NCBI RefSeq assembly: GCF_000721705.1
Contig: NZ_JOJL01000017.1
Location: 1-64,000, forward strand
Direction of reading: 5' to 3'
DNA length: 64,000 nucleotides
Source: Actinoplanes subtropicus
Lineage (GTDB): Bacteria; Actinomycetota; Actinomycetes; Mycobacteriales; Micromonosporaceae
Part shown: piece after piece, positions 16,876 through 25,737 of the stretch
Layout of the letters: each line of letters begins with the position of its first letter
Position numbering within the stretch: position 1 is the first letter of the stretch
The notes under the pieces: model-generated
Seen by the model: the letters and a program-made list of their open reading frames with translations, nothing else
What the model was told of the DNA's origin: nothing
Databases searched by the model: none
Position numbers and translations under genes: made by a program

Positions 16876-17703
16876 TCAGCCGCCGTTGGCTTGGAGAGAT
16901 ACGGCTTTCCATGCTTCCCAGGTGGCGAGTCTGTCGGCGTAGAGGGTGGGAACCATCATCGTTGGGAGGGTTCCGAAGAGGACGCGGAGTGGGGGCTTGT
17001 CAGCGTCGACGATCGTCAGGATCGCGTCGGCCGCGGCGGCGGGATCGCCGATCATGCCGGGTGGCATCGTGGCGATCTGCGCGTTCGCAGCGTCGCGGAG
17101 GGGCTCGTACTGGGGTTGTGGGGTGGCGTGGACGGCGCTGCTGCCGGCCCAGTCGGTGCCGAAGAGCCCGGGTTCGATGAGGGTCACGTTGATGCCGAAG
17201 GGGGCGACTTCTGCGGCCAGCGACTCGCTCAGTCCTTCGAGTGCCCATTTCGAGGCGCTGTATCCGCCGAGGTTGGGCAGGCCGGCGATTCCGCCGATGG
17301 TGGAGATCTGGATGATGTGGCCGCTTCCCTGGGTGCGGAGTTGGGGCAGTACGGCCTGGGTGACGTGGAACGCTCCGAAGAGGTTCACCTCCATCTGGTC
17401 ACGCAGTTCCTGCTCGGAGATCTCCTCGACGGCGCCGAACAGCCCGTAGCCGGCGTTGTTGACGACGACGTCGAGTCGGCCGAAGGCCTCGGTTGCGGCG
17501 TTTACGGCGGAGATGACGTCGGTGCGGTTGGTGACGTCGAGTTCGAGGGGCAGCAGCGCGTCGTCGTACTGGGCGGCGAGGTCGTCGAGGGTTGACTTCG
17601 TGCGGGCGGTCGCGGCGACTTTGTCGCCGCGTGAAAGCGCGGCTGTTGCGAACTGTCTGCCGAAGCCGCGGCCGGCTCCGGTGATGAACCAGATCTTGGG
17701 CAT
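16876..17703 (-). CDS. SDR family oxidoreductase
   Basis: 275 aa classical short-chain dehydrogenase: cofactor loop TGAGRGFG (8-15), NNAG (82-85), catalytic Tyr148 and Lys152 in GYSASKWALEG, and a C-terminal extension WEAWKAVSLQANGG. The Arg in TART after strand 2 suggests NADP(H). Cytosolic. Co-directional with the ABM monooxygenase gene 126 bp upstream and followed by a terminator, so the two may be one transcript. Substrate not predictable; ketoreductase-like. Confidence 0.94.
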   Translation of the reverse strand: MPKIWFITGAGRGFGRQFATAALSRGDKVAATARTKSTLDDLAAQYDDALLPLELDVTNRTDVISAVNAATEAFGRLDVVVNNAGYGLFGAVEEISEQELRDQMEVNLFGAFHVTQAVLPQLRTQGSGHIIQISTIGGIAGLPNLGGYSASKWALEGLSESLAAEVAPFGINVTLIEPGLFGTDWAGSSAVHATPQPQYEPLRDAANAQIATMPPGMIGDPAAAADAILTIVDADKPPLRVLFGTLPTMMVPTLYADRLATWEAWKAVSLQANGG

Positions 17704-17829
17704 GGTGTCTCCTTCTTTGACCGGTTCTCGGTGTTATGCGGCGGACATCATTTCGCGCCGATCAGGGCGAATCGTTTCGCGATGGAGTTCGATAGGCAGA
17801 AGTGCGGAATGGCTTGAGGCGCAGAATTG

Positions 17830-18123
17830 CTAGAAGCGCAGGTAGGTGTGGAAGTGATGGATGGTGGGTGCTCCGGCTGCTATCTCGTTGAGGCGGGTTG
17901 CGCCTTCGGGTGATTGCCGCCATGCGGCGTACGCTGCGTAGGCTTCCGGCGTCGACCAGCGGGTGAGCAGGAACAGCTTGTCGGGTCGGGTGTCGTCGGC
18001 GAGCACTTCGGTGCTTTCGTTGCCGGGGTAGGCGGCAGTGGCGGGCAGGTCGAATTTGAGGACCTCGTCGACGTTCTCAGCGTCCGGCCGGACCGGAAAT
18101 TCGAGCAGGATTGTGACAGCCAC
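17830..18123 (-). CDS. ABM-domain (antibiotic biosynthesis monooxygenase-like) protein
   Basis: 97 aa, one ferredoxin-like ABM domain: VTILLEFPVRPDAENVDEVL, FLLTRWSTPEAYAAYAAWRQ, TIHHFHTYLRF. Members act as cofactor-free quinone-forming monooxygenases, haem-degrading enzymes or stress proteins. It lies 126 bp upstream of the SDR gene in the same direction. The 292 bp upstream (18124-18415) hold no gene, only its presumed promoter. Confidence 0.87.
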   Translation of the reverse strand: MAVTILLEFPVRPDAENVDEVLKFDLPATAAYPGNESTEVLADDTRPDKLFLLTRWSTPEAYAAYAAWRQSPEGATRLNEIAAGAPTIHHFHTYLRF

Positions 18124-18415
18124 GGTAGGCGTCCTTTCGTGGAGTTTTCGGGTGTCGAGTGTGAACCCGATACGGGGAGGGGGCTCTCTGGGTGCAGGCG
18201 GCAGCGAGGTGTTCGGAGATGCCGCGAAACGGTCTGGTTCCGGTATTGGTAAACGCAGGGGTACGCACCAACGACGTGAGCGCCGGTTTGCGCATAAGTC
18301 GATGCGAAATCATCAGGGATGCCAGTCCGGCGCCGAGGATCGTCGTTGTCCGCGATGGACCGGTCGACGCCGGAGCTCTGGGACCTCGGTGGGCGGTCTG
18401 GCCGGCCCGGTGGTG

Positions 18416-19078
18416 TCAGGGTCGGGGTCTGCGGGCGTGCAGGACGAAGGCGGGGGGTGTGTTGCGCCAGATGGTGCGGCTGGGGACGACCTCTTCGAAG
18501 CGTTGGGCCAGGAGGCGGCGGAACCGGTGGGCGGAGGTGAGGGCGACGGCGTGGAGGTAGGTGAAGGCGGTGAAGCTGCCGGATGGCCCGAGCACGGTGG
18601 CCGTCGCGTCCATGAGCTGCTGCTGGGTGGCGGCGGGAAACAGTGCCCAGGGCAGGCCGCTGATCACCACGTCGGCACGGTCGATTCCGCGTTCGTCCAA
18701 TAGTTGCCGCAGGTGTGCGGCGTCGTGTTGGATCACCTCGACCCGGGGGTAGCGGTCACGCAGAAGCTTCGCCAGGGTCGCGTTGACTTCGATGGCCAGG
18801 TGTCGGCCGCGGCCGTCGAGCCTGCGCTGGATTTCGGCGGTGAAGGGGCCGGTGCCGGCGCCCAACTCCACGACGACGGGTTGTCCGCGTTCGGGTACGG
18901 GGCTGCAGACTGCGCGGGCCAGGTGTCGGGAGCTGGGGGCGATCGCGCCTATCTGGGCGGGTGAGCGCACCAGCTGCCCCGCGAACGCGGAGAAGTCGGT
19001 CGGCGGACGGCAGGGCGTGCTCGTGTCACATGCGGTGCGGGCGTGGCCTGCTGCCGGGCGAGTTGTGCTGTTGGTCAT
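18416..19078 (-). CDS. SAM-dependent methyltransferase, PmtA/phospholipid N-methyltransferase-like
   Basis: 220 aa class I methyltransferase. Motif I is VVELGAGTGPFTAEI (about 68-82); before it RSPAQIGAIAPSSRHLARAV is typical of phospholipid N-methyltransferases, and ADVVISGLPWALFP fits motif IV. These enzymes methylate phosphatidylethanolamine; in actinomycetes many members are uncharacterised and resemble rRNA adenine dimethyltransferases. A decayed relative occurs at 25567. No membrane segment; peripheral membrane action is possible. Confidence 0.87.
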   Translation of the reverse strand: MTNSTTRPAAGHARTACDTSTPCRPPTDFSAFAGQLVRSPAQIGAIAPSSRHLARAVCSPVPERGQPVVVELGAGTGPFTAEIQRRLDGRGRHLAIEVNATLAKLLRDRYPRVEVIQHDAAHLRQLLDERGIDRADVVISGLPWALFPAATQQQLMDATATVLGPSGSFTAFTYLHAVALTSAHRFRRLLAQRFEEVVPSRTIWRNTPPAFVLHARRPRP

Positions 19079-19616
19079 GCCCGTTCTCCTTGAAGATGTT
19101 GGCCGGTGGGCTGCAGGCGTCTGGACGTTGGTCTGCGAATTTCGGCGGATCTGGCGGCGCCGTGGCCGCCGAGCCCGGAAGCTTTACGCGGACAGGGCGG
19201 ACAGGATGGTCAGGATGGCCTGCCGCGGTGGCCGTCGGCGGGGATGCGAAGGCCATCGACCGCCGTGCGACCGTGGGCGGTGACCGTGACGGAGGCGCGG
19301 TCGGTGCAGGCCTGAGCTCATGCGCCGGGTTCCGGAGGTTGCGCCGCCGGGAGGGAGCTGGGTCAGGACCATCGTGGCGTGGTGTGTCCGAGTGCGTGCG
19401 CCAGTTGGGTGGTCAGCTCGTCTGCGGCCTCGGCTGGTGCGCTGGCGCTCGGCGACCTGGAGGCGGCCTCGGGCGGAGCTGGTCGGCGTCTGCGGGCCTT
19501 GTTGTTGTTCTGCGGGGTCTCCGGCCGCTCGGCGCCGATCGGGTAGAGCGGCCGGAGGGTGCTGGTCCGCGTGGTCACGGTGCGCGTGTTGCCCGTGGTT
19601 CCGGGCGGGGGTGCTG
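19079..19616. other. Intergenic stretch without a supportable gene
   Basis: About 540 bp. Open frames on both strands are arginine- or proline-rich and look like out-of-frame readings. A minus-strand frame of 71 codons (19363-19578) has no motif or ribosome site. I see no repeat or RNA. Confidence 0.5.
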
Positions 19617-20624
19617 TCAGCGGTCGAGGAAGTTGTTCACTTCGGTGCCGAACTTGATCGGGTATTGGAAGAGGAAGCCGTGGCCGGCGTTCGGGTAGAT
19701 GCTCAGGTGGGCGTTGGGGAGGTACTTGGCCAGCAGGTGGGAGTTTGCCGGGGGCATCAGGATGTCGCTGTCGCCGTCGGCGACCAGGACGGGCTGGAAG
19801 AGTGCGTTCAGGCGTACCAGTTTGGATTTGTCGGGGATGCCCCAGTCGGACATGGCGGTGAGCTGGGCGTCGCGGGTGGCGAGGCTGGCGGGTGCGTCGT
19901 GGTCGGTGGTGCGCTGCCCGAGGCGTTGCAGGAACTGGGTTCCCGCGGCCTGGCTGGCGGTGGTGTTCTTGAAGAACAGGAAGAGGAAGTCGGCGGGGCC
20001 GGGGTTGTCCTTCAGCGCGCTTGCCAGGATCTTGGGGTCGGAGGCCCGCTGGTCCACGCCGCCCTGGGGGCCGGTGCCGGCCAGGATGACGCGGCGGACC
20101 TGCCAGGGGCGGCGCAGCGCGACTTCCTGGGCGACCTGGCCGCCGAGGGAGAAGCCGAGCACGTCGTAGCGGGGCAGTTTGAGGGCGTCGATGAAGGCGA
20201 TGGCGTCCAGGCTCATCTGCTGGATGGTGCCGGGGGTGGCGCTGGTGGAGCCGCCGACACCGGTGTTGTCCAGGAGGATGACCTCGCGCTTGGCGGCGAT
20301 CGTGTCGATGAGCAGCGGGTCCCAGTTGTCGAGGGTGCCGCGGTAGTGCTGCAGGAAGACCAGGGGCAGGCTGGTGGCGCTGGGGTTGCCGAAGCGGCGG
20401 TAGCGGTAGCTGACGCCGTTGGCAGCGGTGATGTCCAGGTTGGGGGCGGTGGCGGCGGTGCCGGCGCTGCGCGCCTGGAGGGCGTAGCGGGCGGCGACCG
20501 CGGTGTCGGTTCGGGCAGTGGCCATGCCGGGTGCGGCGGTGGTCAGGGCTCCGACGACCGAGACGGTGGCCAGTGCCAGCGCGGCGGACCGGGCGATGCG
20601 GGTACGTAGCCTGGTTGAAGACAT
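19617..20624 (-). CDS. Exported alpha/beta hydrolase
   Basis: 335 aa from the ATG behind CAAGGAAG. Residues 1-36 are a signal peptide (positively charged start, hydrophobic LALATVSVVGALTTA, cleavage near GMATA). The hydrolase fold carries nucleophile Ser159 in LGFSLGGQ, an acid in VADGDSDIL and His315 in NAGHGF. The oxyanion box LQHYRG and DNTGVGGS are typical of the haloperoxidase/lactonase-like branch. It likely acts outside the membrane. Last gene of a minus-strand run with enoyl-CoA hydratase and two SDRs, but a 205-bp gap suggests its own promoter. Confidence 0.92.
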   Translation of the reverse strand: MSSTRLRTRIARSAALALATVSVVGALTTAAPGMATARTDTAVAARYALQARSAGTAATAPNLDITAANGVSYRYRRFGNPSATSLPLVFLQHYRGTLDNWDPLLIDTIAAKREVILLDNTGVGGSTSATPGTIQQMSLDAIAFIDALKLPRYDVLGFSLGGQVAQEVALRRPWQVRRVILAGTGPQGGVDQRASDPKILASALKDNPGPADFLFLFFKNTTASQAAGTQFLQRLGQRTTDHDAPASLATRDAQLTAMSDWGIPDKSKLVRLNALFQPVLVADGDSDILMPPANSHLLAKYLPNAHLSIYPNAGHGFLFQYPIKFGTEVNNFLDR

Positions 20625-20829
20625 GTCACTTCCTTGAGAATGGATGCGGGGAGACTCACCCGGCGTGGTGATGCTGATTGGCGGTGCATGCCAGCGCGCA
20701 CGGGTTAACGCCCGGGGTGCACGGCGTCGGTGCCGGGTGACTGCCTTGCGGGGTGGGGACACGGCATGCGGTCTGGGTTGCAGGGGGCGAACTCGCGTCA
20801 GCGGACTGACTTGACCGGTGTCTGCAGGG

Positions 20830-21663
20830 CTATGCCTGCTGGTTGGCGAGGCCGGCGTAGTGGGCCAGGTTTCGTTCGACCTCGTCGGGGCCGAACTCGG
20901 CGATGAGCTTGCCGATGAGCGGTACGCGGGTCTGGAAGCCCGGCCGGGTTACCGATTCGGCGAACTGCGCCCAGGAGGCGCGCAGGTCGGCCGCCGGGGG
21001 CAGGGTCGAGCGGTTGATCTGTGCCTTGGCGGCCAGGACGGCGGCTTTGTCGAACGAGGCGATGCGTGTTGCCACGCCGGTGATGAGGTCGTCGAGGTCG
21101 GCGTCGGCGACGGCCCGGGTGACCCAGCCGTACTGTTCGGCCCGGTCGGCGTCGTAGTCCTGGCTGGTGAGGATGGCTTCGAGGGCGCGGTCGCGGCCGA
21201 GCAGGCGGGCGAGGCGGTCGCTGCCGCCTCCGCCGGGGACCAGGCCGATCGAGACCTCGGGTTGGCAGAAGATGGCCTGCTCGCGGCTGGCGTAACGCAG
21301 GTCGAAGGCGAGGGTGATCTCGTCGCCGCCGCCTCGCGTACGGCCGCGGATGGCGGCGATGCTGACGAACGGGGCCTGGCTCAGGCGGATGGACAGGTCG
21401 ACGAACAACGGGGTCGCGTCGGGGCCGGTCTGTGCCAGCAGTTCGGCCACCTGGGCGAGATCGGCGTGGTTGAAGAAGTATTCGGGCGTACCGCTGTCGA
21501 AGACGACGACCTGGACCTGCTCGTCTCGGCTCAGCTCGTCGACGACATCGGACAACTGGGCGACGGTGTCCGCGCCGACGACGTTCACGGGCGGATTCGT
21601 GAAGGTGACCTTGCGGATCTTGGGGGCGACGGTCTCGATGCTGAACTGGCTGGGCTGCGTCAT
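20830..21663 (-). CDS. Enoyl-CoA hydratase/isomerase family protein
   Basis: 277 aa crotonase fold. Typical segments are VTFTNPPVNVVGADTVAQLS, the oxyanion region IAAIRGRTRGGGDEITLAFD and FCQPEVSIGLVPGGGGSDRL. The usual catalytic Glu pair is not cleanly visible: Glu is present in QPEVSIGL but the other position reads GGGDE, so hydratase activity is unsure and an isomerase or diverged function is possible. It lies 67 bp downstream of the SDR at 21731 and is probably co-transcribed. Confidence 0.9.
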   Translation of the reverse strand: MTQPSQFSIETVAPKIRKVTFTNPPVNVVGADTVAQLSDVVDELSRDEQVQVVVFDSGTPEYFFNHADLAQVAELLAQTGPDATPLFVDLSIRLSQAPFVSIAAIRGRTRGGGDEITLAFDLRYASREQAIFCQPEVSIGLVPGGGGSDRLARLLGRDRALEAILTSQDYDADRAEQYGWVTRAVADADLDDLITGVATRIASFDKAAVLAAKAQINRSTLPPAADLRASWAQFAESVTRPGFQTRVPLIGKLIAEFGPDEVERNLAHYAGLANQQA

Positions 21664-21730
21664 GGTGCGCTCCTGTGCTGATGGGGTTGGCTGCGTGCTG
21701 GGAGATCGGTGGACGTTCGGTCGTGGGGTT

Positions 21731-22546
21731 TCAGCCAGCGAGCTGGTTCATCTTGCGGATCTGCCGGTCGAAGGCCCGGGAGGGAACGACGCGGCGCATG
21801 GTGCTGACCAGTCCGGCCCGCGAGCCGGCGGGGTAGCGCAGCTTCGGCTTGGTGTCGGTCGCCGCCGCGACGACCGCCTGGGCGACGGCGTCCGGGTCGT
21901 CGCCGGCCTTGACCGCCTCGACGATCAGCTTGTCGGCGATGGTGCGCTGCTTGGCGTAGACCTCCATCGGGGTGTCGGGGCGCACGCTGTTGGTCTCGAA
22001 GCCGGTGTTGGTCCATCCGGGCTCGACGAGCAGGACCCGGACGCCGTACTCGCGGACCTCGTGGTCGATCGACTCCGAGTAGCCCTCGACCGCGTGCTTG
22101 GACGCGGCGTAGGGGGCCATGAACGGCGCCGGGATGAACCCGACGACGGAGGAGATGTTGACGATCCGGCCGCACCGCTGGGTACGCATGTGCGGCAGGA
22201 CGGCGTTGGTCATCCGGATGACGCCGAAGACGTTGATGTCGAACAGCGCCTGCACCTGCGCGACGGAGCTTTCCTCCGCGGCTCCCGCCGAGCCGACACC
22301 GGCGTTGTTGACCAGCACGTCGATCCGGCCGTACCGCTGGATCACCTGCTCTACCGCGGCGGTGACCGACTCGTCGCTGGTCACGTCGAGGTCGAGATAG
22401 GTCACCCCGTTGACGCGGGCGAGGCGGGACGTGTTCCGGCCGGTGCCGATCACCTCGTAACCCGCCTTCACCAGCCCGAGCGAGACGGCCTTCCCGATAC
22501 CCGCGGACGCACCGGTGACGAGCGCGATCGGCTTGTTCGACCTCAT
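21731..22546 (-). CDS. SDR family oxidoreductase
   Basis: 271 aa, start chosen at the ATG of MRSNKPIAL behind AAGGAG. TGASAGIG (11-18), NNAG (80-83), catalytic Tyr146 and Lys150 in APYAASKHAVEGYSE, and PGWTNTGFE after the active site. Residues GTGRNTSRL suggest NADP(H). It lies between another SDR (101 bp upstream) and the enoyl-CoA hydratase (67 bp downstream), all on the same strand, so this is likely an operon acting on one acyl or keto substrate. Confidence 0.94.
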   Translation of the reverse strand: MRSNKPIALVTGASAGIGKAVSLGLVKAGYEVIGTGRNTSRLARVNGVTYLDLDVTSDESVTAAVEQVIQRYGRIDVLVNNAGVGSAGAAEESSVAQVQALFDINVFGVIRMTNAVLPHMRTQRCGRIVNISSVVGFIPAPFMAPYAASKHAVEGYSESIDHEVREYGVRVLLVEPGWTNTGFETNSVRPDTPMEVYAKQRTIADKLIVEAVKAGDDPDAVAQAVVAAATDTKPKLRYPAGSRAGLVSTMRRVVPSRAFDRQIRKMNQLAG

Positions 22547-22647
22547 GATGAACTCCTTGAAGATGAGAGAATTGCGGCTTTTGTCAGTTCGGTGAAGACA
22601 CTTCACCCAGGGCGAGGGCGACGACGAGGCAGCGATATGTGTGCCGG

Positions 22648-23361
22648 CTACCGTCCGGCGGCGACCTGGGGGTAGAGGATCGCCGGGTCGGCGGCGAGCC
22701 CGGCCTTGACCTGGCGGGTCAGGTCGTCGGCGATGACTTCGAGGGCGTTCGCCTCGATGCCGTCCAGGGCCTGGGTCGCGACGCTGCGCGGGGAGGTCTT
22801 GGGTGCGTCGACTCCGGCGGTCAGGTCGGTGTCGACGTACGCCACGTGCAACCCGGTGACGGCGACACCGCGAGGTGCCAGGGCCAGGCGCAGGGCGTTG
22901 GTCTGCGACCACAGCGCCGCCTTGGACGCGCCGTACGCGTCGGTGCCGGGCATCGAGAACCAGGACAGCGCCGAGTGGATGGTCAGGATGTGACCGCCGC
23001 CGTTGCGTTCGATGACCGGCGCGAACGCGCGGGTGATGTGCAGCGGCCCGTAGAAGTTGACGTCGAACTCGCGGCGGATGTCATCGACCGGCGTGTCCAG
23101 GAACGACGAGCCGAACGATGCCCCGGCGTTGTTGATCAGGATCGTCACGTCCGGCGCCTGGTCGGCGAGGGCTGCCGCGGAGTCCGGATCGGTGAGCTCC
23201 AGGGCCAGCGGCGCCGCGTCGGGGTGGGTGACGGTGCGGGGGTCGCGGGCGGTGGCGTAGACCTTGGCGGCGCCCCGGGCGTAGAGCTCTTCCACCAGTG
23301 CCTTGCCGATGCCGCGGCTGCCGCCGGTGACCAGTGCTACCGAGCCGTTGATGCTGGTCAT
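22648..23361 (-). CDS. SDR family oxidoreductase under a TetR operator
   Basis: 237 aa. TGGSRGIG (12-19), NNAG (77-80), Ser130 and Tyr143/Lys147 in DAYGASKAALWSQTN. I take the ATG at 23361; an ATG 9 bp upstream abuts the GGGAGG and would be too close. Its promoter region contains two palindromes of the type that also precede the TetR gene at 24786, so this SDR is very likely in that regulator's regulon. First gene of the SDR-SDR-enoyl-CoA hydratase run. Confidence 0.94.
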   Translation of the reverse strand: MTSINGSVALVTGGSRGIGKALVEELYARGAAKVYATARDPRTVTHPDAAPLALELTDPDSAAALADQAPDVTILINNAGASFGSSFLDTPVDDIRREFDVNFYGPLHITRAFAPVIERNGGGHILTIHSALSWFSMPGTDAYGASKAALWSQTNALRLALAPRGVAVTGLHVAYVDTDLTAGVDAPKTSPRSVATQALDGIEANALEVIADDLTRQVKAGLAADPAILYPQVAAGR

Positions 23362-23378
23362 GTGCCACATCCCTCCCG

Positions 23379-23427
23379 GGGAAACAGATCTGTTTCCCTC
23401 ACCGCCCAACCATAAACAGATCTGTTT
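23379..23427. promoter_or_regulatory. Pair of TetR operators upstream of the SDR
   Basis: GGGAAACAGATCTGTTTCCC (20-bp perfect palindrome, 23379-23398) and AAACAGATCTGTTT (23414-23427), centres 32 bp apart. Near-identical sites occur at 24717-24751 in front of the TetR gene. Confidence 0.72.
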
Positions 23428-23497
23428 CCTGACGCAAGGGGCGATGGCGCGCAGCTGCGAAGAATCCGGCAGCGGCGTGCGCCGTCGGCCGGCGCGG

Positions 23498-24661
23498 TTA
23501 CGCCACGGGCGGCAATGTGCTCGGTTTCAGGTTCTGATCCCCGGCTCGCCGACGATCCTCGAAAGCGGCCAGGCCGACGACGATCGCCGCGGCGACGACC
23601 GCTGCCACGTACGCCGAGACCGCCAGCGTGACCGCGCAGCCGACGACGAGAGCGAACAGCGCAACCAGCCGGGACCGGCGCAGGTCGTTGAGCAGGATCG
23701 CCGCATGCCAGGTCTGCGCGCCCAGGAACAGGGCGGGCCCGCCGAACAGCAGCAGGTTGGTGGTGATGCCGGCGTGCTCGACCGGGTGGGCGATGACGCG
23801 TTCATCGCCGGCGGCGGCGGCGATCATCCCGGCCACGGAGACCATCAGGCTGTAAACACCGCTGCGCCCGGCCCGAATCGGGTCCTCGGTGCGCTCGTAG
23901 TGGTGCACGACGCGCTCGGAGCGGCTGAAGAACAGCCAGAACAACGCGACCGTGCCGGCAAGCGCCACGTCGGCGGTCAGCAAGGTCATGGGCTCGTACG
24001 GTGCCGCGGTCAGCGCGGCGCCGGTGGTCATGACCGCCTCACCGAACGCGATGATCATGAACAGGCGGCCGCGTTCCAGCAGGTGTCCGCCGGCGAAGGC
24101 GACCTGCCGGGAGTCCAGCCGGCGGCCGGGCAGGGGATGCGCCGTCCAGGTCCCCACCAGTTCGATCAATGCCGCGCCGGCCCACCATGCCAGCCGCGTG
24201 TTGCCGCCGGTGGCCGCGCCGATCAGCCACAACGGTGCGGCCGCGACGAACCAGACCAGCACACGGACGAAGTGCTCCTGATTGACCCGATCCAGGCCGA
24301 CGGTGAGCAGCCATGCCGCCCGGCCGAGGTGAATCAGCAGAAACGTGGCGACGAAAACCCACCCGGCGTCGTCGAAGGCGCGCGGAATCGCGGCGTTCAT
24401 GAACAGCCCAAGGAGCATGACCGTCAGCAGCATCCGCCGGCTGCGCGGATCCTCGGCCGGGACCAGGGTGACCGCCCAGGTCGTGTACGCCCACGCCGCG
24501 AACACCGCGAGGTAGAGCACGAGCACCTGGGCCGCGCCGGTCCACGTCGGGTGCCCCAGCAGCAGGTGCGACAACTGACCGATGGCGAAGACGTAGACCA
24601 GGTCGAAGAACAACTCCAGCGGCGCGACGTCCCGGCGCACCCGATCGCGGGTCGGCTGCAT
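23498..24661 (-). CDS. Low-temperature-requirement A (LtrA) family membrane protein
   Basis: 387 aa polytopic membrane protein with about ten hydrophobic segments. It opens with the LtrA signature VAPLELFFDLVYVFAIGQLS and continues with WAYTTWAVTLV, then HLLERGRLFMIIAFGEAVM. The family was named from a Listeria cold-growth phenotype; its biochemical role is unknown. It is divergent from the TetR gene at 24786, with two operator sites between the genes, and is therefore probably repressed by it. Confidence 0.92.
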   Translation of the reverse strand: MQPTRDRVRRDVAPLELFFDLVYVFAIGQLSHLLLGHPTWTGAAQVLVLYLAVFAAWAYTTWAVTLVPAEDPRSRRMLLTVMLLGLFMNAAIPRAFDDAGWVFVATFLLIHLGRAAWLLTVGLDRVNQEHFVRVLVWFVAAAPLWLIGAATGGNTRLAWWAGAALIELVGTWTAHPLPGRRLDSRQVAFAGGHLLERGRLFMIIAFGEAVMTTGAALTAAPYEPMTLLTADVALAGTVALFWLFFSRSERVVHHYERTEDPIRAGRSGVYSLMVSVAGMIAAAAGDERVIAHPVEHAGITTNLLLFGGPALFLGAQTWHAAILLNDLRRSRLVALFALVVGCAVTLAVSAYVAAVVAAAIVVGLAAFEDRRRAGDQNLKPSTLPPVA

Positions 24662-24716
24662 GCTCGCTCTCCTCGATTTCCCAACGGCAATGGTGTGGTC
24701 GCGGCCCCCTCCGGCG

Positions 24717-24751
24717 GAAACCGATCTGTTTCACCATAAACTGATCTGTTT
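24717..24751. promoter_or_regulatory. Pair of TetR operators between LtrA and TetR genes
   Basis: GAAACCGATCTGTTTC (24717-24732) and AAACTGATCTGTTT (24738-24751), each one base off the palindrome AAACAGATCTGTTT found upstream of the SDR at 22648. Centres are 20 bp apart. Confidence 0.67.
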
Positions 24752-24785
24752 TCACATCGCAAGAACAGCAGGTACCCTCAGGTTC

Positions 24786-25436
24786 ATGGGCAACCCGACA
24801 CCGTCCCCGGCGCCCGCCGGCGCCGCCTCGACACGCGAGCGGCTGCTCGACGCCGCGGCGAAGCTGTTCTACGAACAGGGCATCAGCGTCGGCGTCGACG
24901 CGGTGTGCCGCGCCGCGGGCGTGTCCAAGCGCTCGATGTACCAGCTGTTTCCCAGCAAGGACGACCTGGTAGCCGCCAGCCTGGAACGCTCCGCGCCCGA
25001 ATACTCCGCCGCCCTGCTACCGGCCCCCGACGACGGCCGGCCACCACGCGAGCGGATCCTGCACGTCTTCGAACGCCTGGAATACCTCGAGCCGGTACAG
25101 GACTTCCTCGGCTGCCCGTTCGTCGCGACCGCGATCCAAACCAAATCCCCCGAACACCCGGCAAGCGTGATCGCGCGCCGGCAGAAGGACGGACTCACCG
25201 CGTTCTTCCGCCACGAGGCCCAACGCGGCGGTGCTCGCGACCCCGACCTGCTGGCCCGGCAACTGACCGTCGTGTTCGACGGGGCCAGTGCCCGATCTGT
25301 CGTACAGGCCCACGAGTTGGACGGCCTCGCCGTCACCACCGCCAACGCCCTGATGGACGTCGCCGGCCTCGACCCATCCCGGCCCGACAACGACCCGGCG
25401 TCGTCCCAGACCACCCCCGCCGAGACAGCCGCGTAG
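24786..25436 (+). CDS. TetR family repressor of the LtrA/SDR regulon
   Basis: 216 aa. N-terminal helix-turn-helix about 17-62 (RERLLDAAAKLFYEQGISVG, then AAGVSKRSMYQLFPSKDDL). The C-terminal domain carries FLGCPFVATAIQTKSPEHP, usual in TetR_C-type regulators of oxidoreductase genes. It is divergent from ltrA-like 23498, and four related palindromes (two here, two before the SDR) define a likely regulon of three transcripts. Its ribosome site is weak. Ligand unknown. Confidence 0.93.
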   Translation: MGNPTPSPAPAGAASTRERLLDAAAKLFYEQGISVGVDAVCRAAGVSKRSMYQLFPSKDDLVAASLERSAPEYSAALLPAPDDGRPPRERILHVFERLEYLEPVQDFLGCPFVATAIQTKSPEHPASVIARRQKDGLTAFFRHEAQRGGARDPDLLARQLTVVFDGASARSVVQAHELDGLAVTTANALMDVAGLDPSRPDNDPASSQTTPAETAA

Positions 25437-25566
25437 ATCAGTCGCACGCCTCATCACGATCGGGAGTGCCGTCGCCAAGCTGCTCTAGGCACGGCCTGGT
25501 TCGTCCTGGCGGACGAGCCGGCCGGGCGTTCGGGACGACGACAAGATCGATACAAAGCGTCGGGGC

Positions 25567-25737
25567 ATGTCGATCATGCGCGAGTTCTCCGCAAGCCCTG
25601 GCTGGCCGGCGCCCTCGCAGCCTGTTCTCCGGCGCTTGGTGCGGGTGATGACCGCCGGACTGGACCTGGCGCATGCCGAGGTCGTGGTGGAGTTGGGATC
25701 CGGCACCGGGGCTAGCCGGATCCGACCGGAAGCCTGA
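25567..25737 (+). pseudogene. Methyltransferase N-terminal fragment
   Basis: 57 codons from an ATG: MREFSASPGWPAPSQPVLRR, then MTAGLDLAHAEVVVELGSGT. This is the start of a PmtA-like methyltransferase through motif I, parallel to residues about 33-77 of the gene at 18416, and then stops. The remaining ~150 residues are absent. Confidence 0.65.
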
